DNA of 64,000 nt from Caulobacter sp. Root343 (GCF_001425745.1 NZ_LMDF01000010.1:121517-185516), one strand, 5' to 3'. Counted from the first letter of the stretch, positions 52,620 to 63,123 are shown. Notes: generated by a model not told the origin, from the sequence alone. A program made the numbers and translations.

Positions 52620-53777
52620 GTGGACGTCTCCCTGAGCGAAGACCAACGCCTGATCGGCGAGAGCGTGCGCGGCTACCTGGCCGAACACGCCGGCCCCGAG
52701 CAGCTGCGCAAGGCCGTCGAGGACGGGCAAGCCTTCGCCCCGTCTCTCTGGCGCGGCCTCACCCAGGACCTGGGCCTGGTCGGGCTGATGGCGCCCGAAG
52801 CGCTGGGGGGCGCGGGCCTGGGCGCACGCGACATGGCCCTCGTCTTGGAGGCGCTCGGCGAGCGCCTGGCGCCGGCCCCGTTCTTCGAGACGGCGGTCCT
52901 GGCCCTACCGGCCCTCCTGGCGCTTGCCCGACCTGACCAGGTCGAGCGATGGGCCGCCCCGCTCGTCGCCGGCGAACGCCGCGCCTGCCTGGCCTTCGCT
53001 GACGCCCAGGGTCGTCCCGATCTCGACGCGCTCGAGGCGCAGCTGACGACGACCCCGACCGGCTGGCGCCTCGATGGCCGTAGCCGCTTCGTCAGTGGCC
53101 TGCCCGCCAGCGACCTGGTCCTGGTCGTGGCCCGTCACCCGGACGAGGGCTTGAGCCTCTTGGCCCTGCCCTTGCCCGCCGCCGGCGTCACCGCTCTTTC
53201 CGTCCCGAGCCTGGACCCGACCCGGCCCATGGGCGAATTGGCCTTCGACGCCGTTGAGGTTTCCGCCGACGATATTGTCGGCGCCGCCGGCCAGGCCCGC
53301 AAAGCCCTGCACGATGTGCTGGCGACAGCCGCGGCCCTGCTGGCGGCGGAAGCCGTCGGCGTCGCCCAGGCCTGCCTCGACATGACCTTGGCCTATGTCC
53401 AGGAGCGCAAGCAGTTTGGGCGGACGATCGGCTCGTTCCAAGCCGTCAAGCACGCCTTGGCCGACATGGTCGCCGACATCGAGGCGGCGCGCTCGGCGGC
53501 GCTCTACGGGGTCCTGGCGATCGACCAAGGCGGCCCCGACGCGTCAGCCGCAGCCTCCGCCAGCCTGGCCTGGTGCCTGGACGCCGCCAAGCGCTGCGCG
53601 GGACAGGCCATCCAGCTGCACGGCGGGGTCGGATTCACCTGGGAACACCTGGCCCATCTCTATTTCAAGCGCGCCTGGTCGAACGCGACCTTCCTCGGCG
53701 CGCCCGAACGCCACCGCGAACACGTCGCCGCCCGGATGGGCCTGGATGCGACCGCCCCCAGCTCGGAGCCTCATTGA
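52620..53777 (+). CDS. Acyl-CoA dehydrogenase
   Basis: 385 residues from a GTG at 52620 (GGAG upstream). N-terminal domain DVSLSEDQRLIGESVRGYLA, middle domain lacking the typical SEP.AGSD loop, and C-terminal YVQERKQFGRTIGSFQAVKH with QLHGGVGFTWEHLAHLYFKR. Like the gene at 49481 it may need a partner; the complete ACAD at 56241 is the nearest. Its stop overlaps the ipdF start. Confidence 0.83.
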   Translation: MDVSLSEDQRLIGESVRGYLAEHAGPEQLRKAVEDGQAFAPSLWRGLTQDLGLVGLMAPEALGGAGLGARDMALVLEALGERLAPAPFFETAVLALPALLALARPDQVERWAAPLVAGERRACLAFADAQGRPDLDALEAQLTTTPTGWRLDGRSRFVSGLPASDLVLVVARHPDEGLSLLALPLPAAGVTALSVPSLDPTRPMGELAFDAVEVSADDIVGAAGQARKALHDVLATAAALLAAEAVGVAQACLDMTLAYVQERKQFGRTIGSFQAVKHALADMVADIEAARSAALYGVLAIDQGGPDASAAASASLAWCLDAAKRCAGQAIQLHGGVGFTWEHLAHLYFKRAWSNATFLGAPERHREHVAARMGLDATAPSSEPH

Positions 53778-54559
53778 TGAGCCCCTCAAAGCCCGCCTAT
53801 CCGCCCGCCCGCGGCCTCCTGACCGACAAGACGGTGCTGGTCACCGCCGCCGCCGGCGTGGGCATCGGCTTCTCGGCGGCCAAGCGCGCCGCCGAGGAAG
53901 GCGCGCGGGTAATGATCAGCGATGTCCATGAACGGCGCCTGAGCGAGGCGGTCGAGGCCATCGCCGCCGCCACCGGTCACCGGCCCGCCGCGCGCCTCTG
54001 CGACGTCACCCGCCAGGACGAGGTCGAGGCCTTGCGGGACGCGGCCTTGGCCGAGTTCGGCGCGCTCGACGTCCTCATCAACAACGCCGGCCTGGGCGGC
54101 GAGGCCAGCATCGTCGACATGACCGACGACCAGTGGTCGCGGGTCCTGGACGTCACCCTGACCAGCGTCTTTCGGATGTCGCGCGCCTTCCTGCCGGCCA
54201 TGTACGCGCGCGGCGCCGGGGTGATGGTCAACAACGCCTCCGTGCTCGGCTGGCGCGCCCAGGCCGGCCAGGCCCATTACGCCGCCGCCAAGGCCGGGGT
54301 CATGGCGTTCACGCGCTGCGCGGCCATCGAGGCCGCCCCGCACGGCGTGCGCATCAACGCCGTCGCTCCGTCCCTGGCCATGCACCCGTTCCTGGCCAAG
54401 GTCACGGCCGAAGTGGCTCTGCAGCGTCTGGTCGCCCAGGAAGCCTTCGGCCGCCCGGCCGAGGTTTGGGAAGTGGCCAATGTGATGATCTTCCTGGCCT
54501 CGGACCTCTCCAGCTACATGACCGGCGAGACCATCTCGGTCTCCAGCCAGCGCGCCTGA
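53777..54559 (+). CDS. ipdF: IpdF-like SDR of HIP degradation
   Basis: 260 residues from the ATG at 53777 (TGATG overlap). The start YPPARGLLTDKTVLVTAAAG, then VGIGFSAAKRAAEEGARVMI and SDVHERRLSEAVE, parallels Mycobacterium IpdF (Rv3559c), which has the same AAAGxGIG and HERR features. YAAAKAG is the catalytic segment. IpdF oxidises the 5-hydroxyl of 5-OH-HIP-CoA. Confidence 0.82.
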   Translation: MSPSKPAYPPARGLLTDKTVLVTAAAGVGIGFSAAKRAAEEGARVMISDVHERRLSEAVEAIAAATGHRPAARLCDVTRQDEVEALRDAALAEFGALDVLINNAGLGGEASIVDMTDDQWSRVLDVTLTSVFRMSRAFLPAMYARGAGVMVNNASVLGWRAQAGQAHYAAAKAGVMAFTRCAAIEAAPHGVRINAVAPSLAMHPFLAKVTAEVALQRLVAQEAFGRPAEVWEVANVMIFLASDLSSYMTGETISVSSQRA

Positions 54560-54560
54560 C

Positions 54561-55019
54561 ATGGCCGTCGTCTTTGAAACGCCCCAGGCCTTGCTCGACC
54601 TGAGCGACCATCCGCTGGACGCCAGCGACTGGCTCTTGATCGACCAGGCCCGCATCGATGGCTTCGGGGCCGTCACCGGCGATCTGCAATGGATCCATGT
54701 CGATCCGGAGCGCGCCAAGGATGGGCCCTTCGGGACCACCATCGCCCACGGCTACCTGACCCTGGCCCTGGTCAACCTCTTCCTGCCGCAGATCATCGAG
54801 GTCCGCGGCTTTACCCACGGCGTCAATGTCGGGGCCGACAGCCTGCGGTTCCTGGCTCCCGTGCGGGTCGGTTCGCGCCTGCGCGGCGTGGGCCGCCTGA
54901 TCGGCGCCGTCCCCGCCAAGGGCGGATCGGTCCAGTCGACCGTCCGCGTCACCGTCGAGATCGAGGGCGAGGACAAGCCCGCCTGCGTCGTCGACACCAT
55001 CAGCCGCTATTATCTCTAG
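54561..55019 (+). CDS. MaoC-like (R)-enoyl-CoA hydratase
   Basis: 152 residues. Single hot-dog domain with the MaoC catalytic motif DLQWIHVDPERAKDGPFGTT (Asp and His) and HGYLTLALVNLF. It hydrates an enoyl-CoA to the (R)-3-hydroxyacyl-CoA. It begins 1 bp after ipdF and may serve the beta-oxidation round that the HSD17B4-like SDR completes. Confidence 0.87.
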   Translation: MAVVFETPQALLDLSDHPLDASDWLLIDQARIDGFGAVTGDLQWIHVDPERAKDGPFGTTIAHGYLTLALVNLFLPQIIEVRGFTHGVNVGADSLRFLAPVRVGSRLRGVGRLIGAVPAKGGSVQSTVRVTVEIEGEDKPACVVDTISRYYL

Positions 55020-55030
55020 GGACCGCCGCG

Positions 55031-56233
<1,203 letters not shown>

Positions 56234-56240
56234 GGCGCCG

Positions 56241-57407
56241 ATGGAGCTGACCTACGCCCCCGAGCTGGAAGCCTATCGCGCCGAAGCGGCCGGTTGGCTC
56301 CACAGCCAATTGTCAGGATCGTTCGCGCACCTGCGCGGCGTGTCCGACCACGTCACTCAGATCCCCGAGCGCCGCGCCTGGGAAGCCGCGCTCGGGCAAG
56401 CTGGCTGGTCGTGCGTCGGCTGGCCGGCCGCGTTCGGGGGGCGTGACGCCAGCATCGCCGAGCAGGTGATCTTCGCCGAGGAATACGCCCGCGCCGGCGG
56501 TCCTGAACGGATCGGCCACATCGGCGTCGAGCTGGCCGGTCCCACCCTGCTGGCCTTCGGCGACGCCGACCAGAAGGCGCGGCTCCTGCCCGACATCGCC
56601 GCGGGCCGGTCCATCTGGTGCCAGGGTTATTCGGAACCCAATGCCGGCTCGGACCTGGCGGCCGTGCGCACGCGGGCCTGGCGCGAAGGGGAAACCTATC
56701 GGATCGAGGGCCAGAAGATCTGGACCTCGATGGGGGCCATCGCCGACTGGTGCTTTGTCCTGTGCCGCACCGAGCCTGGCTCCGTCGGACCCAAGGGCCT
56801 GTCGTTCCTGCTCGTGCGCATGGACCAGCCCGGTGTGACCGTCCGCCCGATCCGCCAGATGACCGGCGAGTCGGAGTTCTGCGAGGTGTTCTTCGACGGC
56901 GCGATCGCCCAGGCGGACGATCGCGTGGGCGCCGAGGGTGACGGCTGGCGCGTGGCGATGGGCTTGTTGGCCTTCGAGCGCGGGGTCTCCACCCTTGGCC
57001 AGCAGATGCGCTTTCGCACGGAGCTGGACGAGATCATCGCCCTGGCCAAGGCCAATGGCGCGGCGCGCGACGCCCTGATCCGCCAGCGCCTGGTCACAGC
57101 CGATACCGGCCTGAAGGTCATGCGCCTGCACGCCCTGCGGATGCTTTCGGGCGAGCCTGGGGCGCTGGGTCCAGAAGCCCTGACCTACAAGCTCTTCTGG
57201 TCCAACTGGCGGCGCGACCTAGGCGAGCTGGCCATGGCGGTCGGCGGTCGAGAGGCCGAGCTGGCGGTCGCGGGCGGCGGCTTCTCCCCTCTGACCCACA
57301 TGTTCTTGATGTCGCGCGCCGACACGATCTACGCCGGGACCAATGAGATCCAGCGCAATCTGATCGCCGAGCGCGGCCTTGGCCTTCCTCGCGAGGCGCG
57401 CGGCTAA
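56241..57407 (+). CDS. Acyl-CoA dehydrogenase
   Basis: 388 residues, complete ACAD: GWPAAFGGRDASIAEQVIFA, YSEPNAGSDLAAVRTRAWR (FAD loop), QKIWTSMGAIADWCFVL and YAGTNEIQRNLIAERGLGLP. One of four ACAD genes in the operon. Its stop overlaps the fadD3 start (TAATG). Confidence 0.87.
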   Translation: MELTYAPELEAYRAEAAGWLHSQLSGSFAHLRGVSDHVTQIPERRAWEAALGQAGWSCVGWPAAFGGRDASIAEQVIFAEEYARAGGPERIGHIGVELAGPTLLAFGDADQKARLLPDIAAGRSIWCQGYSEPNAGSDLAAVRTRAWREGETYRIEGQKIWTSMGAIADWCFVLCRTEPGSVGPKGLSFLLVRMDQPGVTVRPIRQMTGESEFCEVFFDGAIAQADDRVGAEGDGWRVAMGLLAFERGVSTLGQQMRFRTELDEIIALAKANGAARDALIRQRLVTADTGLKVMRLHALRMLSGEPGALGPEALTYKLFWSNWRRDLGELAMAVGGREAELAVAGGGFSPLTHMFLMSRADTIYAGTNEIQRNLIAERGLGLPREARG

Positions 57408-58981
57408 TGACCCTCCCCTCCACCATCCCCGCCGTGCTCGCCGAGGCGGCGACGCGGTTTGGCGATCGCCCGGCCCTGATCGACGGCGCGCGGGTCATCA
57501 GCTTCTCCGGCCTGCTGGACGCGGCGCGCAGCGCGGCCTCGGCGTTCCTGACCCAGGGCGTCGGCCCCGGCGACCGCGTGGCCATCTGGGCCCCCAACAG
57601 TCCCGAATGGATTTTGGCCGCCCTCGGCGCGCAAATGGCCGGGGCCGCAGTCGTGCCGATCAACACCCGGCTGAAAGGCCGTGAGGCCGGCGACATTCTG
57701 CGCCGGACCAGGGCCTGCCTTCTGGTCACGGTCGAGACCTTCCTGGGAGTCGACTACCCGGCGATGATCGCCGGCGAGGACCTGCCGCAGCTGCGCACCA
57801 TCGTGCGGCTGCCGGGCGATGGCGCCGAGACCTGGACAGCGTTCATGGCCTCGGGGGCCGGGTCCGGCGCCCCCGCCGTCGATCGATCGATCGCGGCTCT
57901 GTCCGAAACCGATGTCAGCGACATCCTCTTCACCTCCGGCACCACCGGCGCCCCCAAGGGGGTGATCAGCGCCCATGGCCAGGTGATCGCGCTCTTCGCC
58001 GAGTGGGCCAGGATCGTCGACCTGCGCGAGGAAGACCGGATGCTGATCGTCAATCCGTTCTTCCACACCTTCGGCTACAAGGCCGGTTGGCTGGCCTGCC
58101 TGATCGTCGGGGCGACCATGGTCCCGACCGCCCAGTTCGACGTCGACCAGACCCTGGCCCTGATCGACCAGGGCGGCGTCAGCTTCGTGCCCGGCCCGCC
58201 GACCCTTTTCCAGTCCTTGCTGTCCGCCCCGCGCGAGAACCTGGACCTTTCGAGCCTGCGGGTGGCGGTGACCGGGGCGGCCAATGTGCCCCCGTCGCTG
58301 GTGCGCCGGATGGGCAGCGAACTGGGCTTCCAGCGCGTGGTCACCGGCTACGGCATGACCGAGTGCGGGGTGATCGCCATGAGCCGCCCCGACCAAGATG
58401 CCGAAAGCGTGGCGCTGACCTGCGGCCGCGTTCTGCCGGGCCTGGAGCTGCGACTGGTCGATGACGCCGGCGTCGATGTCGAGCCTGGCCGCGATGGCGA
58501 GATCCTGGTGCGCGGTTACGGCGTCATGGTCGGCTATCTGGATGATCCGGTCGCCACCGCCGAGACGATCGACGCCGAGGGCTGGCTGCGCACCGGCGAC
58601 ATCGGCGTGCTGGCGCCCGACGCCACCCTGCGCATCACCGACCGCAAGAAGGACATGTACATCTGCGGCGGCTTCAACTGCTACCCGGCCGAGATCGAGC
58701 ACCGGCTCTGCGAGCATCCCGGCGTGGCGATGGCCGCCGTGGTCGGCGTGCCGGACGAACGCATGGGCGAGGTCGGCAAGGCCTTCGTGGTGCCAAAGCC
58801 CGGCGCGCAACTCACCCCTGAGGCCTTGATCGCCTGGGCGCGCACCGAGATGGCCAACTACAAGGCGCCGCGGTTCGTCGCGATCGTCGCCGACCTGCCG
58901 CGAAACGCCGCCGGCAAGGTCCTGCGTAACGCCCTGCGCGACGAGGCTTTGAACGCCCATCCGCCGCACGCGACGGCTTGA
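57407..58981 (+). CDS. fadD3: HIP-CoA ligase (FadD3-like acyl-CoA synthetase)
   Basis: 524 residues of the ANL superfamily: P-loop LFTSGTTGAPKG, GYGMTECGVI, TGDIGVLAPDATLRITDRKK and PRNAAGKVLRN (catalytic Lys). The segment GDRVAIWAPNSPEWILAALG and VPINTRLKGREAGDILRRT follow Mycobacterium FadD3, which attaches CoA to HIP and so starts C/D-ring degradation. It is the last gene of the tight run from hsaC. Confidence 0.85.
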   Translation: MTLPSTIPAVLAEAATRFGDRPALIDGARVISFSGLLDAARSAASAFLTQGVGPGDRVAIWAPNSPEWILAALGAQMAGAAVVPINTRLKGREAGDILRRTRACLLVTVETFLGVDYPAMIAGEDLPQLRTIVRLPGDGAETWTAFMASGAGSGAPAVDRSIAALSETDVSDILFTSGTTGAPKGVISAHGQVIALFAEWARIVDLREEDRMLIVNPFFHTFGYKAGWLACLIVGATMVPTAQFDVDQTLALIDQGGVSFVPGPPTLFQSLLSAPRENLDLSSLRVAVTGAANVPPSLVRRMGSELGFQRVVTGYGMTECGVIAMSRPDQDAESVALTCGRVLPGLELRLVDDAGVDVEPGRDGEILVRGYGVMVGYLDDPVATAETIDAEGWLRTGDIGVLAPDATLRITDRKKDMYICGGFNCYPAEIEHRLCEHPGVAMAAVVGVPDERMGEVGKAFVVPKPGAQLTPEALIAWARTEMANYKAPRFVAIVADLPRNAAGKVLRNALRDEALNAHPPHATA

Positions 58982-58992
58982 TCCGCATCGCA

Positions 58993-59010
58993 TTTGTGAG
59001 AACTTACTAA
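58993..59010. promoter_or_regulatory. Motif C site 2 upstream of the 59046 gene
   Basis: TTTGTGAGAACTTACTAA, followed by TAAT, matches the reverse complement of the BVMO site (27269-27288) in 17 of 20 positions. It is 35 bp before the ATG at 59046, so this gene may have its own promoter despite lying at the operon end. A nearby CATCACAAG is a partial inverted arm. Confidence 0.5.
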
Positions 59011-59045
59011 TAATCGCCATCACAAGGCGAAACAGGGAGATCGCC

Positions 59046-59729
59046 ATGTCCGCAGTCGCCACGGCCAACCAGGGCTCGGCCGATATTTCATTGGGCCACC
59101 TGGCGCTCCACTACGGGCGGCTGGAGGACGGGGAGACCGCCGCGCGGTTCCTCGAGGCCTTCGGCCTGCGACGCGAGCAGGCGTTTCCCCTGCCCACCGG
59201 CGGGACCTTCTATCATTTCATCGTCGATCCGGCGGTCAGCGGTCTGGGCGACGGCATTGTCTATCTGTCGGCCTCGCCCCCGGCCCAGCGCGCCCTTGTC
59301 GAGGCCATCCATGAGGCCCTGAAGGTTGGGCAGGAGGGCGAGCACCCGGCCGTGGCGGCGTTCCAGCAGGGCCAGGGCCAGGATCCCGAATACACCTTCC
59401 ATGTCGGCATGCTGTTCCGATCGCTCGAGCAGGTCGAAGATACGATCGCGCGCCTGCGGGACCTGGAGAAATCCGATCCGGCCTTCGCCGGTCGTCTGAA
59501 GGTCACCCTCAATCGGGCCCAGCCCGGCGTGGCCGAGATAGATGCGCGGATGGACGCCTCGCCGGTGTTCGCCGACGTCACCCGCCATCCCTACGGCCGT
59601 CACGCCATCCAGGCCTTTGTCGAGTCCGACCTGTTCACCGCCGGACCGCTCGGCGGACCGCTTGTGCTCGAGATGGACTATGTCTTTCCCGGCCATCCCG
59701 ACCACCTGTTCGCCAAGGTGGTCTTGTAG
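59046..59729 (+). CDS. Conserved-looking protein of unknown function, VOC-like at best
   Basis: 227 residues (CAGGGAGATC before the ATG). I do not recognise the family. The start ADISLGHLALHYGRLEDGET then RFLEAFGLRREQ suggests a VOC-like betaalphabetabetabeta unit, with His18 and His22 in reach of a metal, and EYTFHVGMLFRSLEQVEDTI a second unit. There is no signal peptide or membrane segment. It follows fadD3 by 64 bp behind motif C2, the only other site being at the BVMO gene. A role linked to the BVMO reaction is a reasonable guess. Confidence 0.55.
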   Translation: MSAVATANQGSADISLGHLALHYGRLEDGETAARFLEAFGLRREQAFPLPTGGTFYHFIVDPAVSGLGDGIVYLSASPPAQRALVEAIHEALKVGQEGEHPAVAAFQQGQGQDPEYTFHVGMLFRSLEQVEDTIARLRDLEKSDPAFAGRLKVTLNRAQPGVAEIDARMDASPVFADVTRHPYGRHAIQAFVESDLFTAGPLGGPLVLEMDYVFPGHPDHLFAKVVL

Positions 59730-59850
59730 ACTTCCGACGGCGATCCGAATGGTGCGCCAGCATTGGCGACTGAAAGAGGGCGCGTCATCATACCCCTGCC
59801 CCGTTACGCTCAAAGCATCGCAGAGCGAACGAGACTAGGCGGCCGGGGAA

Positions 59851-59880
59851 TTGACGAGTAAAGATACAATATCGTACTAT
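59851..59880 (+). promoter_or_regulatory. Promoter with motif A site 7, not upstream of a protein gene
   Basis: TTGACG (59851-59856), an 18-bp spacer and TACTAT (59875-59880) form a good sigma-70-type promoter. Motif A7 (ATACAATATCGTAC, 59864-59877, 12 of 14) fills the spacer and enters the -10, a classic repressor position. The only thing downstream on this strand before the next gene is a terminator. Confidence 0.55.
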
Positions 59881-59886
59881 ATCGTG

Positions 59887-59985
59887 TTGCCGACGGCGAT
59901 TGCGTCCGGGCCGCGATGTCGCAAGTGATCGCGCGTCTCGACGCCCCCCGACTTCGACCCGCGGTGATCCCGCGGGTCGTTTTTT
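59887..59985 (+). ncRNA. Candidate small RNA under motif A7
   Basis: From the predicted start about 7 bp after TACTAT to the terminator U-tract gives roughly 99 nt with no credible reading frame. It would be the second A-controlled short transcript with the same layout as at 24280-24400. Alternatively the terminator simply ends the long steroid operon. No similarity to a known small RNA family was recognised. Confidence 0.3.
59955..59985 (+). terminator. Intrinsic terminator
   Basis: Stem CGACCCGCGG (59955-59964) pairs with CCGCGGGTCG (59970-59979) around loop TGATC, followed by six T. It works only rightward and ends at the TetR stop codon, closing the steroid operon and/or a short RNA from motif A7. 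Confidence 0.88.
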
Positions 59986-60644
59986 CACCAGGCAGAACGG
60001 CTAGCGAGGAAGAGTCGAACAAACTCGTCCACCCAGGCCTTGCGCTGCTCGGGGGTCGGCCTACTGTTGGTGACCACCTGAATATCGGTCCAGCCCGCGA
60101 TCGAGGTCAGGAAATACTCAGCCGCTCGGTCAGGATTGCGGCAGGGATATTGATCGCGCTCGGCAAACTCAATGATTATGCGTTTGACGTTTTCGAGGCC
60201 GGAGCTGAACGCTCTTGAAAGCGCCTCCGCCAGTTCTGGAAAGCGCCGCGACTCGCTGAACAAAAGTCGGTTCAACTGTGAAAAATCCTCGCTCAGCGCA
60301 GCACGGATTGAAAGGTCAGCCAGCCATCGCAACGATGCCTCGAGCGTATTGGCGTCGTCAGGCGGTGTGAAGGCCGGCTCTTTCTCCCATTTGGACATCG
60401 CGTCGTTGACGATGGCGCGGAACAGAGACTCTTTTGACGGAAAGCGCTTGTAAAGGGTGACCTTCGAACACCTGGCAGCGAGACGGATCGAATCCATAGT
60501 CGTGGCGCCATAGCCGTGCTCGAAGAAGGCTTTGCGCGCCACGTCAATCAGCAACGTCTCGAGACTTGCAGCGTTTTCGGCCTTCGGCCGTCCAATCGGC
60601 CGCCTCGGCTGACTATCGTGCAGGTCCTGTAATTTCTTCGCCAT
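59985..60644 (-). CDS. TetR-family repressor, second candidate motif A binder
   Basis: 219 residues from the ATG at 60644. GRPKAENAA arm and HTH TTMDSIRLAARCSKVTLYKR resemble the TetR at 17047 (TTMDNIAMDAGISKTTLYRR); LNRLLFSESRRFPELAEAL matches its LARLIYAESGRFPELAQIF. The two are paralogues, and each has a motif A site next to its 3' end. It is 118 bp upstream-side of the GH3 stop, so it may follow GH3 in the same leftward transcript. Ligand unknown. Confidence 0.85.
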   Translation of the reverse strand: MAKKLQDLHDSQPRRPIGRPKAENAASLETLLIDVARKAFFEHGYGATTMDSIRLAARCSKVTLYKRFPSKESLFRAIVNDAMSKWEKEPAFTPPDDANTLEASLRWLADLSIRAALSEDFSQLNRLLFSESRRFPELAEALSRAFSSGLENVKRIIIEFAERDQYPCRNPDRAAEYFLTSIAGWTDIQVVTNSRPTPEQRKAWVDEFVRLFLASRSAW

Positions 60645-60762
60645 CAACAACCTTAAGCTTGAGCACGACACACCAGGAGACAGACGCGGGATCGTAGTGT
60701 CTTCGCCTGGCCGTTCAAAGGATTAGAACGTCGCGCTCGCTTAAACTTGCGTTCGATGCGAT

Positions 60763-63123
60763 CTACGCCGCGACGGTGAGTTTGATGCGTTTGAGCTGCG
60801 CAGAACTCGGTCCAGTCGAGATGGTGAACACGCCGGGTTCCACGGTCCATTTCATATCGATATCCCAGAGTGACAACGCGTCCGATCCAAGATCGAAAAA
60901 GACCGTCTTGCGTTCGCCTTGCTTGAGGCTGACCCGCTGGAAGCCTTTCAGTTCCAGGTTGGGACGAGGCGCCGAACTGACCTGGTCTGTGATATAAAGC
61001 TGGACCACCTCGTCCCCTTCCCGCGCGCCGGTATTGGTGATGTCCACCGAAACGCGCACGCTTTGGCCCCTCCGGATCTCGTTGCGGTCGAGGACGGGTT
61101 CGGAGAACTCAAAGGTGGTGAAGCTTAGACCATGGCCGAAGGGAAACAGTGGCCGGCGCTTCCCCTCAACGTAAGGATAGGTATCGGCCGAGGGGTGGCG
61201 ATTGTAGTATGCTGGCAACTCGCCGACCGAGCGGGGGAACGACACGGTCAGCTTTCCGCCTGGATTGACCTTGCCAAAAATGACATCGGCTAGGGCATGC
61301 CCGCCTTGCTCGCCCAGGTACCAGGCCTCGACCAGAGCGTTGGCCGATTGCGCCAGGCTCGTGACGGTCAGCGGTCGACCATTGATCAGCACGCCGACAA
61401 CGGGCTTCTTGGTCGCAAGGATCGCCTCGACGAGCGCGTCCTGATCGCCAAATAGTCCCAGGCTGTTGCGATCGCCGGGAAATCCCGCCGCGACGGTTTC
61501 GCGCGTCACCTGTTCGTTATCGCCAACCGCCAGGATCACGACATCTGAACGTTGCGCCAAGGCGACAGCCTCGACAATGCGAGCGGCGTTCTCCTCGGGC
61601 GGGACGATCCGGATCGTTCCGGTTTCAGGCCGCGCATTCGGCTTGAGGGGTTTTGTGATCCACACACCGTCGGCCTGCTCGATAACAACACCAGCGCCCG
61701 CAGCGGCTTTGAGGCCTTCAAGCAAGCCGACCGGCGCTGTCGGACGGCCAGAATAGCCGCCCAGCATGGCTTGGACGCTGTTGGGGCCGACGACGGCCAC
61801 CTTGAGCGGCTTGTCGCCCCTCAGAGGGAGCAAGCCGTCATTCTTGAGAAGGACGATCGAACGCTGAGCCGCCTTGCGCGCCAAGGCGGGGCCAGTCGGA
61901 TCGCTCAGGGCGCGTGCGGCCTTGCCCGCCTCGACGTAAGGATTCTCGAACAGACCCAGTTCGAACTTCAACGCGAGAACTCGCGCGACGGCCGCATCAA
62001 TGCTTGCGATGGAAACGCGCCCCTCGCGGACGAGATCGGGCAGGTGGGCGTAGCAATCACCCTCTGGATAATCGACGTCCACTCCCGCGCGCATCGCCAG
62101 CGTCGCGGCTTCCTTGCGATCGGCGGCCACGCGGTGCAGCGTCACCAGCTGATCGATGGCGCCGTAGTCGCTGAAATAGGCTCCCTTGAAGCCCAGCAGT
62201 TCACGGCCGGTCTGCTGCAGAAGCGCTCTGTTGGCGTGAGCGGGGATGCCGGCAACCTCGTTGTAGGACGGCATTATCACCGCCGCGCCGCCCTCGCTGA
62301 TGGCCTTCTGGAAGGGCGGCAAATAGGTTTCGCGCAGTGTCCGCTCTGAAAACTCGGCCGGGCCAAGGTTGACCCCACCCAGCGGCGTGCCATGTACGAA
62401 ATGCTTGAGCGTGGCGAAGATGCGGTCCTTGGCGATTGGACGTGCGCGGCCCTGCAGACCTCGCACCGAGGCTGTCGCCATTTCCCCGGCCAGGAACGTA
62501 TCCTCGCCAAAGAACTCTTCGCTTCGCCCCCAACGCGGGTCGCGAATAAGGTCAAGCACCGGGCTCAGCCCGACGCCGACCCCGCGCGCCCGCGCCTGTC
62601 GCGCCACGAGGGTGAAGCACTCCTCTAGGAGTTCGGGGTCCCAGCTGCTGGCAAGCGCGGTAGGGATTGGAAAACTGGTCGCGCCACTTGTGGCCAACCC
62701 ATGCGCGGTCTCCTCGTGGAAGAGGATCGGCACTCCCAACCGCGTGCTCTCGACGGCGTAGCGTTGCACGGCGTTGGTGAACGCGACCGTGTCTTCCGGT
62801 GTGCGGAAAGACTCGGTAAAATAGATCTTGGCGCCAGCGGTGTCCGACGGGCGGGCGACATGACCGATACCGTTGGGAATTCCTGCTGCGGCCTTCTCGG
62901 GAGAGAACGCCCCGCTCGCCACATCGAGAATCTTGCTCTTGGAGTACCAAAGGCAGCAGAGCTGGGCTGCCTTCTCCTCCAGCGTCATTCTTCCAAGGAG
63001 GTCGCGCACGCGCATCACCGTCGGCGCCTTGGCGTCGCGATAAAGCGGTGTTGCGGCCAGGGCCGCCGGCGCGGCCAAAAGGCTAGCCGCGGTTCCGAGC
63101 AAGGCGCGCCTGGAAAGATGCAT
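60763..63123 (-). CDS. GH3 beta-glucosidase/beta-xylosidase, Tat- or Sec-exported
   Basis: 786 residues from the ATG at 63123 (a GTG one codon earlier is possible; GGAAG upstream). The twin-arginine-like SRRALLGTAASLLAAPAALA signal is followed by the GH3 barrel (PILFHEETAHGL; LKHFVHGTPLGGVN; YFSDYGAID with predicted nucleophile near Asp319), sandwich domain (SIVLLKNDGLLPL) and fibronectin-III-like domain (VSVDITNTGAREGDEVVQLY). SDY instead of the common SDW is a mild oddity. It follows a TonB receptor on the same strand, suggesting uptake then deglycosylation in the periplasm. Confidence 0.88.
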   Translation of the reverse strand: MHLSRRALLGTAASLLAAPAALAATPLYRDAKAPTVMRVRDLLGRMTLEEKAAQLCCLWYSKSKILDVASGAFSPEKAAAGIPNGIGHVARPSDTAGAKIYFTESFRTPEDTVAFTNAVQRYAVESTRLGVPILFHEETAHGLATSGATSFPIPTALASSWDPELLEECFTLVARQARARGVGVGLSPVLDLIRDPRWGRSEEFFGEDTFLAGEMATASVRGLQGRARPIAKDRIFATLKHFVHGTPLGGVNLGPAEFSERTLRETYLPPFQKAISEGGAAVIMPSYNEVAGIPAHANRALLQQTGRELLGFKGAYFSDYGAIDQLVTLHRVAADRKEAATLAMRAGVDVDYPEGDCYAHLPDLVREGRVSIASIDAAVARVLALKFELGLFENPYVEAGKAARALSDPTGPALARKAAQRSIVLLKNDGLLPLRGDKPLKVAVVGPNSVQAMLGGYSGRPTAPVGLLEGLKAAAGAGVVIEQADGVWITKPLKPNARPETGTIRIVPPEENAARIVEAVALAQRSDVVILAVGDNEQVTRETVAAGFPGDRNSLGLFGDQDALVEAILATKKPVVGVLINGRPLTVTSLAQSANALVEAWYLGEQGGHALADVIFGKVNPGGKLTVSFPRSVGELPAYYNRHPSADTYPYVEGKRRPLFPFGHGLSFTTFEFSEPVLDRNEIRRGQSVRVSVDITNTGAREGDEVVQLYITDQVSSAPRPNLELKGFQRVSLKQGERKTVFFDLGSDALSLWDIDMKWTVEPGVFTISTGPSSAQLKRIKLTVAA

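Noticed and set aside
57404..59068. 554-codon open frame on the minus strand opposite fadD3
   Set aside because: Composition-driven antisense frame; the sense strand encodes a complete AMP-ligase with all motifs.
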